Source: Methylobacterium marchantiae (GTDB taxonomy: Bacteria > Pseudomonadota > Alphaproteobacteria > Rhizobiales > Beijerinckiaceae). From it: a DNA stretch of 64,000 nt. Location: the NCBI RefSeq assembly GCF_022179405.1, contig NZ_BPQT01000001.1:1-64000 (forward strand), in the 5' to 3' direction. The notes below the pieces were generated by a model. It searched no databases and was not told the origin of the DNA. It saw only the letters and a program-made list of their open reading frames with translations. Shown in pieces: positions 37,536-46,758 of the stretch. The translations under genes were made by a program, and so were the position numbers. Positions within the stretch are counted from its first letter, which is position 1. Each line of letters begins with the position of its first letter.

Positions 37536-38147
37536 ATGTCCGATCTCGACAAGGCCCTCGCCGATATCGTGGCGATCAGAACGCAGCTCGCCCGCGGCAA
37601 TGCCTTCTGCGGGTTCGGGCCGTCGGCCCTCGCCGCGACGGGACTCCTCGCCCTCGGCACCGCCCTCGCGCAGCACGTCTGGCTCGACGACCCGACGGGG
37701 CAGCCGCTGGCGTTCCTCGGCGGCTGGATTGCCGCCGCCGTCGTCTCGGCGATCCTCATCGGCGCCGAGATGTGGGCTCGTACCAGACGAGAGCATGCGG
37801 GCCTCGCCGACACGATGCTCATGAACGCGGTGGAGCAGTTTTTGCCGGCGGGGGCGGCGGGGGCGCTCCTCGCCCTGGTGCTGGTGCGGGTCTCGCCGGA
37901 GAATCTCTGGATGCTGCCCGGCCTGTGGCAGGTGCTGGTGAGCCTCGGCCTCTTCGCCTCGGTGCGCTCGCTGCCGAAGGGCGTGGCGCTGCCCGGCGCC
38001 TGGTACATGGTGGCCGGCCTCGCCGTCCTGATGCTGGGAAGCGCCGACCATGCCCTCTCGCCCTGGACCATGGGCCTGCCCTTCGCCGTCGGCCAGCTCA
38101 TGATGGCGGCCATCCTCTACCGGGCCAAGGAGGAGAGCGATGTCTGA
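37536..38147 (+). CDS. Membrane protein paired with winged-helix regulator
   Basis: A 203-aa protein with a soluble start (MSDLDKALADIVAIRTQLARG) and about five or six predicted transmembrane helices. I do not recognise a named family. It overlaps the downstream regulator gene by 8 bases, so both are made together; the membrane protein may sense a signal or modulate the regulator. It lies just behind operator copy 1. Confidence 0.82.
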   Translation: MSDLDKALADIVAIRTQLARGNAFCGFGPSALAATGLLALGTALAQHVWLDDPTGQPLAFLGGWIAAAVVSAILIGAEMWARTRREHAGLADTMLMNAVEQFLPAGAAGALLALVLVRVSPENLWMLPGLWQVLVSLGLFASVRSLPKGVALPGAWYMVAGLAVLMLGSADHALSPWTMGLPFAVGQLMMAAILYRAKEESDV

Positions 38148-38523
38148 GGCGCCCTTCGCTTATGACGGTCTCGACCGGGTGATCCACGAGAAGGCCCGCC
38201 TCGGACTCCTCACCTCACTGATGACGGCGCCCAAGGGCCTCGCCTTCGGCGACCTGAAGCAGCTCTGCGGCCTCACCGACGGCAATCTCAGCCGCCACCT
38301 CCAGGTGCTGCAGGAGGCCGGCCTGGTGGAGATCCGCAAGGGTCAGGTCTCCGGCAATGGCCTCGGCGGCGCCCGCCCGCTGACCACCTGCCACCTGACG
38401 CCGGCCGGGCGCCAGCGCTTCCTCGATTACCTCGCGGTCCTCGAACAGGTGGTGCGGGACGCAGCCTCGGCCGCCGCGAGCGCCGACACCGCCATTCCTC
38501 CCCTCGTCGCCCGTCCGGCCTGA
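38140..38523 (+). CDS. Winged-helix transcriptional regulator (HTH_27-like)
   Basis: A 127-aa DNA-binding protein. The winged-helix core covers residues 10-95: [21 protein letters not shown], then [20 protein letters not shown] as the recognition helix, and a wing ending [17 protein letters not shown]. This is the ArsR/MarR-like type sometimes annotated as DUF/HTH_27. Its gene lies between two copies of an ACTTTG-N5-CAAAGT palindrome, the presumed binding sites, so it likely controls itself and the cis-prenyltransferase/radical-SAM pair downstream. Confidence 0.88.
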   Translation: MSEAPFAYDGLDRVIHEKARLGLLTSLMTAPKGLAFGDLKQLCGLTDGNLSRHLQVLQEAGLVEIRKGQVSGNGLGGARPLTTCHLTPAGRQRFLDYLAVLEQVVRDAASAAASADTAIPPLVARPA

Positions 38524-38553
38524 CACCCGGATTCCGTCTTTTTTTGCCAAGGA

Positions 38554-38570
38554 ACTTTGTCATGCAAAGT
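38554..38570. promoter_or_regulatory. Palindromic operator copy 2 over the uppS-like start
   Basis: ACTTTG-TCATG-CAAAGT spans the gap after the AAGGA ribosome site and the ATG of the cis-prenyltransferase gene. It matches copy 1 at 37502-37518 exactly in both arms and in spacer length. A bound repressor here would block elongation or initiation. Confidence 0.7.
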
Positions 38571-39266
38571 GAACGTATGTCCGGACACCATGTCGGGATC
38601 ATCATGGACGGCAACGGGCGCTGGGCGACGGCGCGCGGCCTGCCTCGGGCTCTCGGCCACAAGGCGGGGGTGGAGGCGATCCGCCGGGTGGTGGAGGCGG
38701 CGCCTCCGCAGGGGGTCGGCACCCTCACCCTCTATGCCTTCTCCTGCGACAACTGGAAGAGGCCGGAGGCGGAGATCGCGGCCCTGATGGGGCTGCTCCG
38801 GCTCTATCTCCGCACCGAGATCGCCCGCTTGGTGGAGAACGGCGTGCGGCTCAGCGTGATCGGCCGGCGCGACCGCCTGCCCGAGGGCCTCGCCGCCGCC
38901 ATCGGCCGGGCGGAGGCCGCGACGCAGGGAGGACACGCGCTGCATCTGCGGATCGCCATCGACTACTCCGCCCGCGACGCCATCCTCGCCGCCGTGATGG
39001 CCAGCGGGCCGGGCATGACCCGCGAGGCCTTCTCGGCCCTGGTCACGGGCGATGCATCGGTCCCCGACGTCGATCTCGTGATCCGCACCAGCGGCGAGCA
39101 GCGCCTCTCGGACTTCCTGCTCTGGGAAAGCGCCTATGCCGAGCTGCATTTCACCCAGCGCCACTGGCCGGATTTCGACGCCGCCGACCTCGCCGAGGCG
39201 CTCATCGCCTTCCAAGGCCGCGACCGCCGCTTCGGCGGCCTCTCCGCCCCCTCCGTCGCCGCCTGA
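38562..39266 (+). CDS. Cis-prenyltransferase (UppS family)
   Basis: A 234-aa member of the undecaprenyl diphosphate synthase family. Conserved parts are [12 protein letters not shown] with Asp16, [25 protein letters not shown] and [19 protein letters not shown], all with catalytic residues intact. Start ATG 38562 follows AAGGAA. As the essential uppS is normally beside cdsA and dxr, this isolated copy with its own regulator and a radical-SAM partner is probably a second enzyme making a dedicated Z-polyprenyl diphosphate. That role is inferred. Confidence 0.9.
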   Translation: MQSERMSGHHVGIIMDGNGRWATARGLPRALGHKAGVEAIRRVVEAAPPQGVGTLTLYAFSCDNWKRPEAEIAALMGLLRLYLRTEIARLVENGVRLSVIGRRDRLPEGLAAAIGRAEAATQGGHALHLRIAIDYSARDAILAAVMASGPGMTREAFSALVTGDASVPDVDLVIRTSGEQRLSDFLLWESAYAELHFTQRHWPDFDAADLAEALIAFQGRDRRFGGLSAPSVAA

Positions 39267-39293
39267 AACCCCCCTCACACGGGAGGAAAAGCC

Positions 39294-40832
39294 ATGCGCA
39301 TCGTCCTCGTCAACGTGCCCCACCCGGCCATCGGCAGCCGGATTCCCGACGACCACCTGCCGCCGCTCGGCCTTCTGGCGGTGGGCGGTCCGCTCATCGA
39401 CGACCGGCACGCGGTGCGCCTCGTCGACGGCGAGTTCGGCCCGATGCAGCCCGGCGCCCTCGTCGCGCAGGTCATGGCCTTCCATCCCGATGCCGTCCTG
39501 TTCGGCCATTCCGGTTCGACCTCGGGACATCCGGTCATCGCCGACATCGCCTCGCGCCTGGCGAGGGCACGGCCGGATCTCGCCATCGTCTATGGCGGCG
39601 TGTTCCCGACCTATCACTGGCGGGAGATCCTGAAGGACGAGCCCTACGTCACCGCCATCGTCCGCGGGGAGGGCGAGGAGACCGCGCGGCGCCTCATGGC
39701 GGCCCTCGCAGCCGGGACGCCCTTTGCCTCCGTGCCGGGCATCGCCTTTCGCGGCGGCGACGGCCCCCATGCCACGCAGCCCGCGCCGGTGATCCGCGAT
39801 CTCGACGCCTACCGGGTCGGCTGGGAGCTGATCGACCACGCCCGCTACAGCTACTGGGGCGGGTTGCGGGCGGTGGTCGTGCAATTCTCGCGCGGCTGTC
39901 CGCATCTCTGCAATTATTGCGGCCAGCGCGGCTTCTGGACCCGCTGGCGCCACCGCGATCCCGTAACGTTCGCGCGGGAACTCGCCCGGCTCCACCGCGA
40001 GCACGGGGTGCAGGTCATCAACTTCGCCGACGAGAATCCCACCGTCTCGAAGAAGGCGTGGCGGGTCTTCCTCGAAACGCTGATCGCCGAGAAGGTCGAC
40101 CTCATCCTCGTCGGCTCGACCCGCGCCGACGACATCGTGCGCGATGCCGATATCCTGCCGCTCTACAAGCAGGCCGGCTGGGCACGCTTCCTCCTCGGGT
40201 TGGAGAGTACCGACGAGGCGACCCTGGCGAAGATCCGCAAGGGAGGAGCCACCACCACAGACCGGGAGGCGATCCGGCTGCTGCGCGAGCACGGCATCCT
40301 GTCCATGGCGACCTGGGTGGTCGGGTTCGAGGAGGAGACGGACCGGGATTACTGGCGCGGCCTGCGCCAGCTCCTGTCCTACGATCCCGACCAGATCCAG
40401 ATGCTCTACGTGACGCCCCACCGTTGGACGCCGTATTTCGGCCTCGCGGCAGGGCGTCGGGTGATCCAGACCGACCGACGGCGCTGGGACTACAAGCATC
40501 AGGTTTTGGCGACCCGGCACATGGCGCCGTGGCGGGTGCTGCTGTGGTTCAAGCTGATCGAGGTGGCGGTCCAGGCGCGCCCGCGCGCGCTCGCGCGGGT
40601 GCTCTTCCATCGCGATGCCGGACTGCGCCATGCCATGCGCTGGTACACGCGGATGGGACGCCGGGTCTGGCCCTACGAGATCGCGAATTTCCTGCGCGAT
40701 CCCCTGGTCGGGAACGGGCCGACCGTCGCGGAATTCTGGGGTGCGCCCCAGGACGACGAGGAAGAATCGATGTCGGCGACGCGCGCGGAGCGGCGCGTCG
40801 GGACAGCTTTACCCCGCGCGGATGCGGCTTAG
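39294..40832 (+). CDS. BchE-like B12-binding radical SAM protein
   Basis: A 512-aa protein with an N-terminal cobalamin-binding-like domain (about 1-140: INVPHP-like start, GHSGSTSGHP, IVYGGVFPTYHW) and a radical SAM core with Cys202, Cys206 and Cys209 in RGCPHLCNYCGQRG. Middle segments NFADENPTVSKKAW and REAIRLLREHGI resemble BchE, the anaerobic Mg-protoporphyrin cyclase. A C-terminal tail (about 430-512) is helical and basic. It follows the cis-prenyltransferase gene by 27 bases with GGGAGGAAAA before the ATG. No bacteriochlorophyll genes are near, so the substrate may be a polyprenyl or other lipid rather than a porphyrin. Confidence 0.85.
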   Translation: MRIVLVNVPHPAIGSRIPDDHLPPLGLLAVGGPLIDDRHAVRLVDGEFGPMQPGALVAQVMAFHPDAVLFGHSGSTSGHPVIADIASRLARARPDLAIVYGGVFPTYHWREILKDEPYVTAIVRGEGEETARRLMAALAAGTPFASVPGIAFRGGDGPHATQPAPVIRDLDAYRVGWELIDHARYSYWGGLRAVVVQFSRGCPHLCNYCGQRGFWTRWRHRDPVTFARELARLHREHGVQVINFADENPTVSKKAWRVFLETLIAEKVDLILVGSTRADDIVRDADILPLYKQAGWARFLLGLESTDEATLAKIRKGGATTTDREAIRLLREHGILSMATWVVGFEEETDRDYWRGLRQLLSYDPDQIQMLYVTPHRWTPYFGLAAGRRVIQTDRRRWDYKHQVLATRHMAPWRVLLWFKLIEVAVQARPRALARVLFHRDAGLRHAMRWYTRMGRRVWPYEIANFLRDPLVGNGPTVAEFWGAPQDDEEESMSATRAERRVGTALPRADAA

Positions 40833-40841
40833 CGCAGGGCC

Positions 40842-41039
40842 TCAGACGAACACGAGGAACATGCCGCAGCTCGCGACGAAGCCCGCGAGCGACATCGCCG
40901 AGAGGGTGAGAAACCGAGAGGGTGCCGGCCGGGCATCGTCCTGCCCGTCGTCGATCAGGGAAAAGGCATGGCCCGCGGCCTTAGACGCGCGGATCAGATC
41001 GTCGTGACGCACCATGCTCAGAGCTGCGGACGGTGCCAT
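40842..41039 (-). CDS. Small single-span membrane protein (65 aa)
   Basis: A 65-aa protein with a charged N-terminal half (DDLIRASKAAGHAF) and one C-terminal transmembrane helix (LTLSAMSLAGFVASCGMFLVFV). A good ribosome site (GGGAGA) stands 6 bases before the ATG at 41039. No family is recognised. It converges on the radical-SAM gene and is divergent from phoX. Confidence 0.6.
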   Translation of the reverse strand: MAPSAALSMVRHDDLIRASKAAGHAFSLIDDGQDDARPAPSRFLTLSAMSLAGFVASCGMFLVFV

Positions 41040-41173
41040 GTCGATCTCCCAATCGAACCGAATTTAGTGCGAAAACGCACAGGACTACGATCGGGTTCCG
41101 GAGCGTCGTCGTCATCCGCCCGCCATGTCCGGGCCCTAGGCTGCTTCGATCGATTCCAAGGAAGAACTTGACC

Positions 41174-43162
41174 ATGACCGAGCCGCTGCGCACCCGCTCG
41201 CAGGCCGCGGAAGACGGCGAGGATGCCGGCTCCAACCCGAGCCGCAACGCCACGTTCGGCGACGTGGTCGCCGCCCGGTTCGACCGGCGCGACCTGCTGC
41301 GCGGCTTGCTCGGCGTCGGCGCCATCGCGGCGGTGGTGACGCCCCGCGCGCTCGCCGCCGGCCCGGCCGCGGCGGCGCAGGGACAGGCGGCACCGTTCCC
41401 GTTCAGGGAGATCGAAGCGGGGTCGGACGCGCACCATCACGTGGCGGAGGGGCACGATGCCGACATCCTGATCCGCTGGGGCGATCCGGTCCTGCCCGGC
41501 GCCCCCGCCTTCGATCCGCTGAACCAGAGCGCTGCGGCGCAGGCCCGGCAATTCGGCTACAACAACGACTTCGTCGGCTATTTCCCGATGCCCGGCGCCG
41601 CCGACCCGGCCGGGCACGGCCTGCTCGTGGTCAACCACGAATACACCAACGAGGAGCTGATGTTCCCCGGCCTCGGCCGCCAGGACATCAAGACCGTCGC
41701 CTTCAAGGGCATGAACCGCGACCTCGTCGAGATCGAGATGGCCGCCCATGGCGGCTCGGTGATCGAGGTGAAGCGTAACGACGGCAAATGGGCCGTGGTG
41801 CCGGAGTCCCGCTACGCCCGCCGCATCACCGCCGAGACGCCGATGGCGCTTTCCGGCCCGGCGGCGGGCTCCGCGCGGCTGCAGACCGGCGCCGATCCGA
41901 CCGGCCGTGCGGTGAAGGGCATGATCAACAATTGCGCAGGCGGAACAACGCCCTGGGGGACGTGGCTCACCTGCGAGGAGAACATCAACTACTACTTCTC
42001 CGGCGCTCTGGCCGAGGGGTCGGCCGAGGCGGCCAACCACAAGCGCCTCGGCCTGCCCGGCAACGCCTATGCCTGGGGCCGCTTCCACGAGCGGTTCGAC
42101 CTCTCCAAGGAGCCGAACGAGCCCAACCGCTTCGGCTGGGTGGTGGAGATCGACCCGTTCGATCCGGCCTCCGTCCCGACGAAGCGCACCGCCATGGGCC
42201 GGTTCAAGCACGAGGGTGCGGCCGGCATCGTCTCGAAAGGCGGGGCCTACGTCGTCTACCAGGGCGACGACGAGCGTTTCGACTACGTCTACAAATTCGT
42301 GACGGAGGCGGCCGTGAACCTCTCCGACCGGGCCGCCAACCGCGACATCCTCGATTCCGGGACGCTCCACGTCGCCCGTTTCGATGCGGACGGGCGCGGC
42401 GCCTGGATGCCGCTGGTCTTCGGCCAGGGAAAGCTGACCCCCGAACACGGGTTCGCGTCCCAGGCTGACGTGCTGGTCGAGGCAAGGCGCGCCGGCGACC
42501 TCCTCGGCGCCACCAAGATGGACCGTCCCGAGGATGTCGAGGCCAACCCGAAGACCGACAAGGTCTACGTGATGCTCACCAACAACGTGAAGCGCAAGGC
42601 CGAGGACGTGAACGCCGCCAATCCGCGGCCCGATAACCGCTTCGGCCACATCGTCGAACTCACCCCGGACGGGGGCGACCACGCGGCCCCGGGCTTCGCC
42701 TGGGAAATCCTCGTCAAATGCGGCGATCCCGCCATCGCCTCCGTGGGCGCCACCTTCTCCTCGGCGACGACGAAGGACGGCTGGTTCGGCATGCCGGACA
42801 ATTGCTCGGTGGACGGGCAGGGCCGGCTCTGGGTCGCCACCGACGGGAATTCGCCGTCGAAGACCGGGCGCAACGACGGCATCTGGGCGATGGAGACGGA
42901 CGGGCAGGGGCGGGGCACGGGCAAGCACTTCTTCAGGGTGCCGAACGGCGCCGAGATGTGCGGCCCCTACTTCACCCCCGACGACACCACCTTCTTCGTC
43001 GCCGTTCAGCATCCCGGCGAGGCCGACGAGGAGGATCCCAAGGCCGTGCCCGCCACGTTCGAGGCGCCCTCCACCCGCTGGCCGGATTTCAAGGACGGGA
43101 TGCCGCCTCGCCCGGCCATCGTCGCGATCACCAAACGCGGGGGCGGCCGGGTCGGAAGCTGA
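41174..43162 (+). CDS. phoX: PhoX-type alkaline phosphatase, Tat-exported
   Basis: A 662-aa protein of the PhoX/DUF839 family, calcium- and iron-dependent secreted phosphatases that release phosphate from organic esters. A twin-arginine signal is present at residues 36-57 (RFDRRDLLRGLLGVGAIAAV). Family segments include NNCAGGTTPWGTWLTCEEN, PGNAYAWGRFHERFD, KTDKVYVMLTNN and PDNCSVDGQGRLWVATDG. Export to the periplasm after folding is expected. I saw no Pho box upstream. Confidence 0.9.
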   Translation: MTEPLRTRSQAAEDGEDAGSNPSRNATFGDVVAARFDRRDLLRGLLGVGAIAAVVTPRALAAGPAAAAQGQAAPFPFREIEAGSDAHHHVAEGHDADILIRWGDPVLPGAPAFDPLNQSAAAQARQFGYNNDFVGYFPMPGAADPAGHGLLVVNHEYTNEELMFPGLGRQDIKTVAFKGMNRDLVEIEMAAHGGSVIEVKRNDGKWAVVPESRYARRITAETPMALSGPAAGSARLQTGADPTGRAVKGMINNCAGGTTPWGTWLTCEENINYYFSGALAEGSAEAANHKRLGLPGNAYAWGRFHERFDLSKEPNEPNRFGWVVEIDPFDPASVPTKRTAMGRFKHEGAAGIVSKGGAYVVYQGDDERFDYVYKFVTEAAVNLSDRAANRDILDSGTLHVARFDADGRGAWMPLVFGQGKLTPEHGFASQADVLVEARRAGDLLGATKMDRPEDVEANPKTDKVYVMLTNNVKRKAEDVNAANPRPDNRFGHIVELTPDGGDHAAPGFAWEILVKCGDPAIASVGATFSSATTKDGWFGMPDNCSVDGQGRLWVATDGNSPSKTGRNDGIWAMETDGQGRGTGKHFFRVPNGAEMCGPYFTPDDTTFFVAVQHPGEADEEDPKAVPATFEAPSTRWPDFKDGMPPRPAIVAITKRGGGRVGS

Positions 43163-43591
43163 GGTCGGCCACGCTTATCCGGACGCTTCGCGGCTCTTGC
43201 CCCTGGTCCCCGGATCACCCTCCGCTGCCGCTACGAGCGGCCGGGGAAGGGGCGGTGAATGACAATCGGGACGAGCCGGCGCCGATGAACAGGCTCAAGC
43301 CTGCCACGTCTCCCCTTTCCCGGACGCCTGCAGCGAAGCGGAAGGCGATCCAGGAGCCAGCGCAGGGAGGGCCGCGCCAGCGGCTCATGCCGAGCGAGTG
43401 GAGGCATGGTTCGCGGCGTCCTTCGCTGGCCCCAAGGTGAGCGGACCATGGTCTTGGCGGCGGCACCTCCGGTACCCCGACGACACAGCGTTAACGGAAT
43501 CGGCGCAAGCTGTGCAGGAACACGGGGAGAGCGCCCGCCGGCAACGGCGCCGTCGCTTCACGTTTCCGTTTCGTTCCTGTATGGTTGGCCC

Positions 43592-45697
43592 ATGACTCAG
43601 CGCGAGACCTCACGCCAGGCCGTTCCGGCCCCCGCCGGCGGCCGGCCGAGCGACCTGTTCGCGGGCGGTCAGGCGCCCGTGCGCGGCGCGAAGGCCTCCT
43701 CCGCCGCGCGCGCTCCCCTCGACAAGGCTTCGGTCGACAAGGCTCCGATCGATACGGCCGAAGCCGGCTACGACGCGTCGTCGATCGAGGTGCTGGAAGG
43801 CCTCGAGCCGGTCCGGCGCCGGCCGGGCATGTATATCGGCGGCACCGACGAGCGCGCCCTGCACCACCTCTTCGCCGAGGTGGTCGACAATTCCATGGAC
43901 GAGGCCGTGGCCGGCCATGCCAGCTACATCGAGGTGGAGCTCGAGGCGACGGGCCACCTCGTCATCACCGACAATGGCCGCGGCATCCCGGTTGACCCGC
44001 ACCCGAAATTCCCGGGCAAATCCGCCCTCGAAGTCATCATGACCACCCTGCATGCGGGCGGGAAGTTCGACTCGAAGGTCTACGAGACCTCCGGCGGCCT
44101 GCACGGCGTCGGCATCTCGGTGGTCAACGCCCTCTCGGACCACCTCGAAGTCGAGGTCGCCCGCAGCCAGGTCCTCTATCGCCAGATCTTCTCGCGCGGC
44201 CATGCGCAGGGACCCCTGGTGGAGGTCGGCCGGGTGCAGAACCGGCGCGGCACGCGGGTGCGCTTCCATCCCGATGCCGAGATCTTCGGGGCGCTGAAAT
44301 TCGACCCGCGCCGTCTGTTCAAGATGGCGCGCTCCAAAGCCTACCTGTTCGGCGGCGTCGAGATCCGCTGGCGCTGCGCGCCGTCGCTGCTGGAGGGGCT
44401 GGAGGACGTGCCGGCCGAGACCGTGCACCGTTTCCCCGGCGGCCTGCGCGACTATCTCGCCCGCGATCTCGACGGCAAGGAGCTCGTCACCGACGCGGTC
44501 TTCTCGGGCAAGGTGACGAAGCCCGGCGGCCACGGCTCCCTCGAATGGGCCGTCGCCTGGATGGTGGTGGAGGACGGGGTCTCGCACTCCTACTGCAACA
44601 CCATTCCCACCGCCGAGGGCGGCACCCACGAGAGCGGCCTGCGCGTCGCCCTGCTGCGGGCCCTGCGCGAGCATGCCGAGCGCGTCGGCCAGGCCAAGCG
44701 CATGACCTCCGTCACCACCGACGACGTGATGGCGACCTGCGCCTCGATGCTCTCGGTCTTCATCCGCGAGCCGGAATTCCAGGGCCAGACCAAGGACAAG
44801 CTCGCCACGGTGGAAGCCTCGCGCATCGTCGAGACGGCGATCCGCGACGCCTTCGACCATTGGCTCGCCGCCTCCCCGGCCCAGGCCAACAAGCTCCTCG
44901 ACTGGGTGATCGACCGGGCCGAGGAACGCCTGCGCCGACGCCAGGAGAAGGAAGTCGCGCGCAAATCCGCGACCCGCAAGCTGCGGCTGCCGGGCAAGCT
45001 CGCAGACTGCTCCAAGGCCGGCACGGCGGGCTCGGAAATCTTCATCGTCGAGGGCGATTCCGCTGGCGGCTCGGCCAAACAGGCGCGCGACCGCGCCAGT
45101 CAGGCGATCCTGCCGTTGCGCGGCAAGATCCTCAACGTGGCCTCGGCCAGCCGGGACAAGATGGGCGCCAACCAGCTCATCTCAGACCTGACCCAGGCGC
45201 TCGGCTGCGGCACGGGCAACGGCTACAAGGGCGAGGACCTCCGCTACGAGAAGGTCATCATCATGACCGACGCGGACGTGGACGGCGCCCATATCGCCTC
45301 GCTGCTGATCACCTTCTTCTACCGGCAGATGCCCAAGCTCATCGACAAGGGCCATCTCTACCTGGCGATTCCGCCGCTCTACCGCCTCCAGCACGGCGCG
45401 AAGACGGCCTATGCCCGCGACGATGCCGACAAGGAGCGGATCATCAAGTCGGTCTTCAAGGGCGCCAAGGTCGAGATCAGCCGGTTCAAGGGGCTTGGCG
45501 AGATGATGCCGGCGCAGCTGAAGGAGACCACGATGGACCCCAAGAAGCGCACGCTCCTGCGCGTGGCGATCCTCGACGAGGCACGGGATTCCACCGGTGA
45601 CGCCGTGGAGCGCCTGATGGGCAACAAGCCCGAGGCCCGCTTCGCTTTCATCTCCGAGCGCGCGGCCTTCGCCGACGAAGCGGTTCTCGACATCTGA
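43592..45697 (+). CDS. parE: DNA topoisomerase IV subunit B
   Basis: A 701-aa GHKL-ATPase subunit that with ParC decatenates daughter chromosomes. Seen are EVVDNSMDEAVAG, ITDNGRGIPVD, GGLHGVGISVVNALS, then the TOPRIM region with EGDSAGGSAKQARDR and DADVDGAHIASLLI. The C-terminus is of the short ParE type without the GyrB insert. The N-terminal ~65 residues form a variable tail. The 429 bases between phoX and parE (43163-43591) hold no gene that I can support. Confidence 0.93.
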   Translation: MTQRETSRQAVPAPAGGRPSDLFAGGQAPVRGAKASSAARAPLDKASVDKAPIDTAEAGYDASSIEVLEGLEPVRRRPGMYIGGTDERALHHLFAEVVDNSMDEAVAGHASYIEVELEATGHLVITDNGRGIPVDPHPKFPGKSALEVIMTTLHAGGKFDSKVYETSGGLHGVGISVVNALSDHLEVEVARSQVLYRQIFSRGHAQGPLVEVGRVQNRRGTRVRFHPDAEIFGALKFDPRRLFKMARSKAYLFGGVEIRWRCAPSLLEGLEDVPAETVHRFPGGLRDYLARDLDGKELVTDAVFSGKVTKPGGHGSLEWAVAWMVVEDGVSHSYCNTIPTAEGGTHESGLRVALLRALREHAERVGQAKRMTSVTTDDVMATCASMLSVFIREPEFQGQTKDKLATVEASRIVETAIRDAFDHWLAASPAQANKLLDWVIDRAEERLRRRQEKEVARKSATRKLRLPGKLADCSKAGTAGSEIFIVEGDSAGGSAKQARDRASQAILPLRGKILNVASASRDKMGANQLISDLTQALGCGTGNGYKGEDLRYEKVIIMTDADVDGAHIASLLITFFYRQMPKLIDKGHLYLAIPPLYRLQHGAKTAYARDDADKERIIKSVFKGAKVEISRFKGLGEMMPAQLKETTMDPKKRTLLRVAILDEARDSTGDAVERLMGNKPEARFAFISERAAFADEAVLDI

Positions 45698-45837
45698 GGG
45701 CGTGCGAAAGGGAGCTGCCCTGTCCGGAACCGGCTCCGTCCTCGCAAAAGTGGATCACCGTCGGAACCCGATCCGGCCGGCGCGGAAAATCCCGCAGCGT
45801 GCGTGGCACGGCGATCCGCGAAAGGCGGTCACAGACG

Positions 45838-45873
45838 CGAAAAGCCCGGCCTCGCGGCCGGGCTTTTCGTTTT
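45838..45873. terminator. Strong intrinsic terminator after parE
   Basis: Perfect 14-base arms CGAAAAGCCCGGCC and GGCCGGGCTTTTCG enclose a TCGC loop and are followed by TTTT. It lies between parE and the convergent outer-membrane gene and could serve both strands. Confidence 0.88.
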
Positions 45874-45930
45874 GGACGATCCCGATGCCGCGCGATCCTC
45901 AAGGGACCGCGCGGCGATCAATGGACGATC

Positions 45931-46758
45931 CTAGTAGGTGCCGAACTTGTAGTTCAGGCCGGCGCGGACGACGGCGAACTCGTCGTCGCGGCGACCGGTG
46001 CTGACCGAGCGAACGACGTCGCCGGTCGCCGTGTTGACGACCAGAGCGCCCGTGCTGCGGTTGCCGCGATCCAGGTTCACGTACAGGCCTTCGACCTTCA
46101 GCGTCACAGCCGACGACTTGAAGAAGTTGAAGAACGAGTCGGTCGGGAGAGCGTATTCGATACCACCGCCGACGGCGTAGCCGGTGCGGAAGTCGTCGTT
46201 GCCGCGGAAGCCGCCGAAATCACGCTCGGCGCTGCCGGCGCCATAGGCGAAACCACCGGTGCCGTACACGAGGGTGCGGTCGAAGGCGTAGCCGAGACGG
46301 CCGCGGACGGTGCCGAAGTAGTCGAGGCTGGAGAGGCCGCGCGGATCGTTGATGACGAGGCCCGGAGCGGCGAGGATGCCCGAGTCACGACGCTTGGCGC
46401 CGAAATCGAGGTACTGCGCATCGGCTTCGACACCGACCACGACGCCCGAACCCGGGGTGAACTGGTAGTTGTAGCCGATCTGCGCGCCGCCGGTGAAGCC
46501 GTTCTGGTCGTTCTTGCTGAACGTGGCGGTCTGGGCGACGCCGGAATTCGTGAAGGCGCCGGGAACGACGAAGGAGCGGGTACCCTCGCTGCCGGTGTTG
46601 AAGGCGTAACCGGCGTTGATACCGAAGTAAGCGCCCGTCCACGTGAAGACCGGCACCGGAACGAAGACCGGCGGGGCAGCGCGACGGGGAAGGTCGGCGG
46701 CCGAAGCGACGGCGGTCATGCCGGCGAGAACGGTCGTGGCGAGAAGCAGTCTTTTCAT
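45931..46758 (-). CDS. Outer-membrane beta-barrel protein (Omp25-like)
   Basis: A 275-aa protein with a clear signal peptide (MKRLLLATTVLAGMTAVASA) and cleavage near residue 20. The mature part begins DLPRRAAPPVF and then has the FTWTGAYFGINAGYAF motif of the Omp25/Omp31-like porin-opacity family in rhizobia. It ends LNYKFGTY, with the terminal aromatic residue of outer-membrane barrels. The ATG at 46758 is favoured by the signal peptide. The codon use is that of a highly expressed gene. Confidence 0.9.
   Translation of the reverse strand: MKRLLLATTVLAGMTAVASAADLPRRAAPPVFVPVPVFTWTGAYFGINAGYAFNTGSEGTRSFVVPGAFTNSGVAQTATFSKNDQNGFTGGAQIGYNYQFTPGSGVVVGVEADAQYLDFGAKRRDSGILAAPGLVINDPRGLSSLDYFGTVRGRLGYAFDRTLVYGTGGFAYGAGSAERDFGGFRGNDDFRTGYAVGGGIEYALPTDSFFNFFKSSAVTLKVEGLYVNLDRGNRSTGALVVNTATGDVVRSVSTGRRDDEFAVVRAGLNYKFGTY

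Noticed and set aside
41040-41173. Pho box before phoX
   Set aside because: No CTGTCAT-type direct repeats seen; the short hairpin GTGCG-AAAA-CGCAC does not fit a Pho box.
41018-43012. 664-codon frame antisense to phoX
   Set aside because: Shadow of biased third-position GC; no recognisable protein features.
43163-43591. Several overlapping short frames between phoX and parE
   Set aside because: All lack ribosome sites and recognisable features; most likely promoter and untranslated region of parE.
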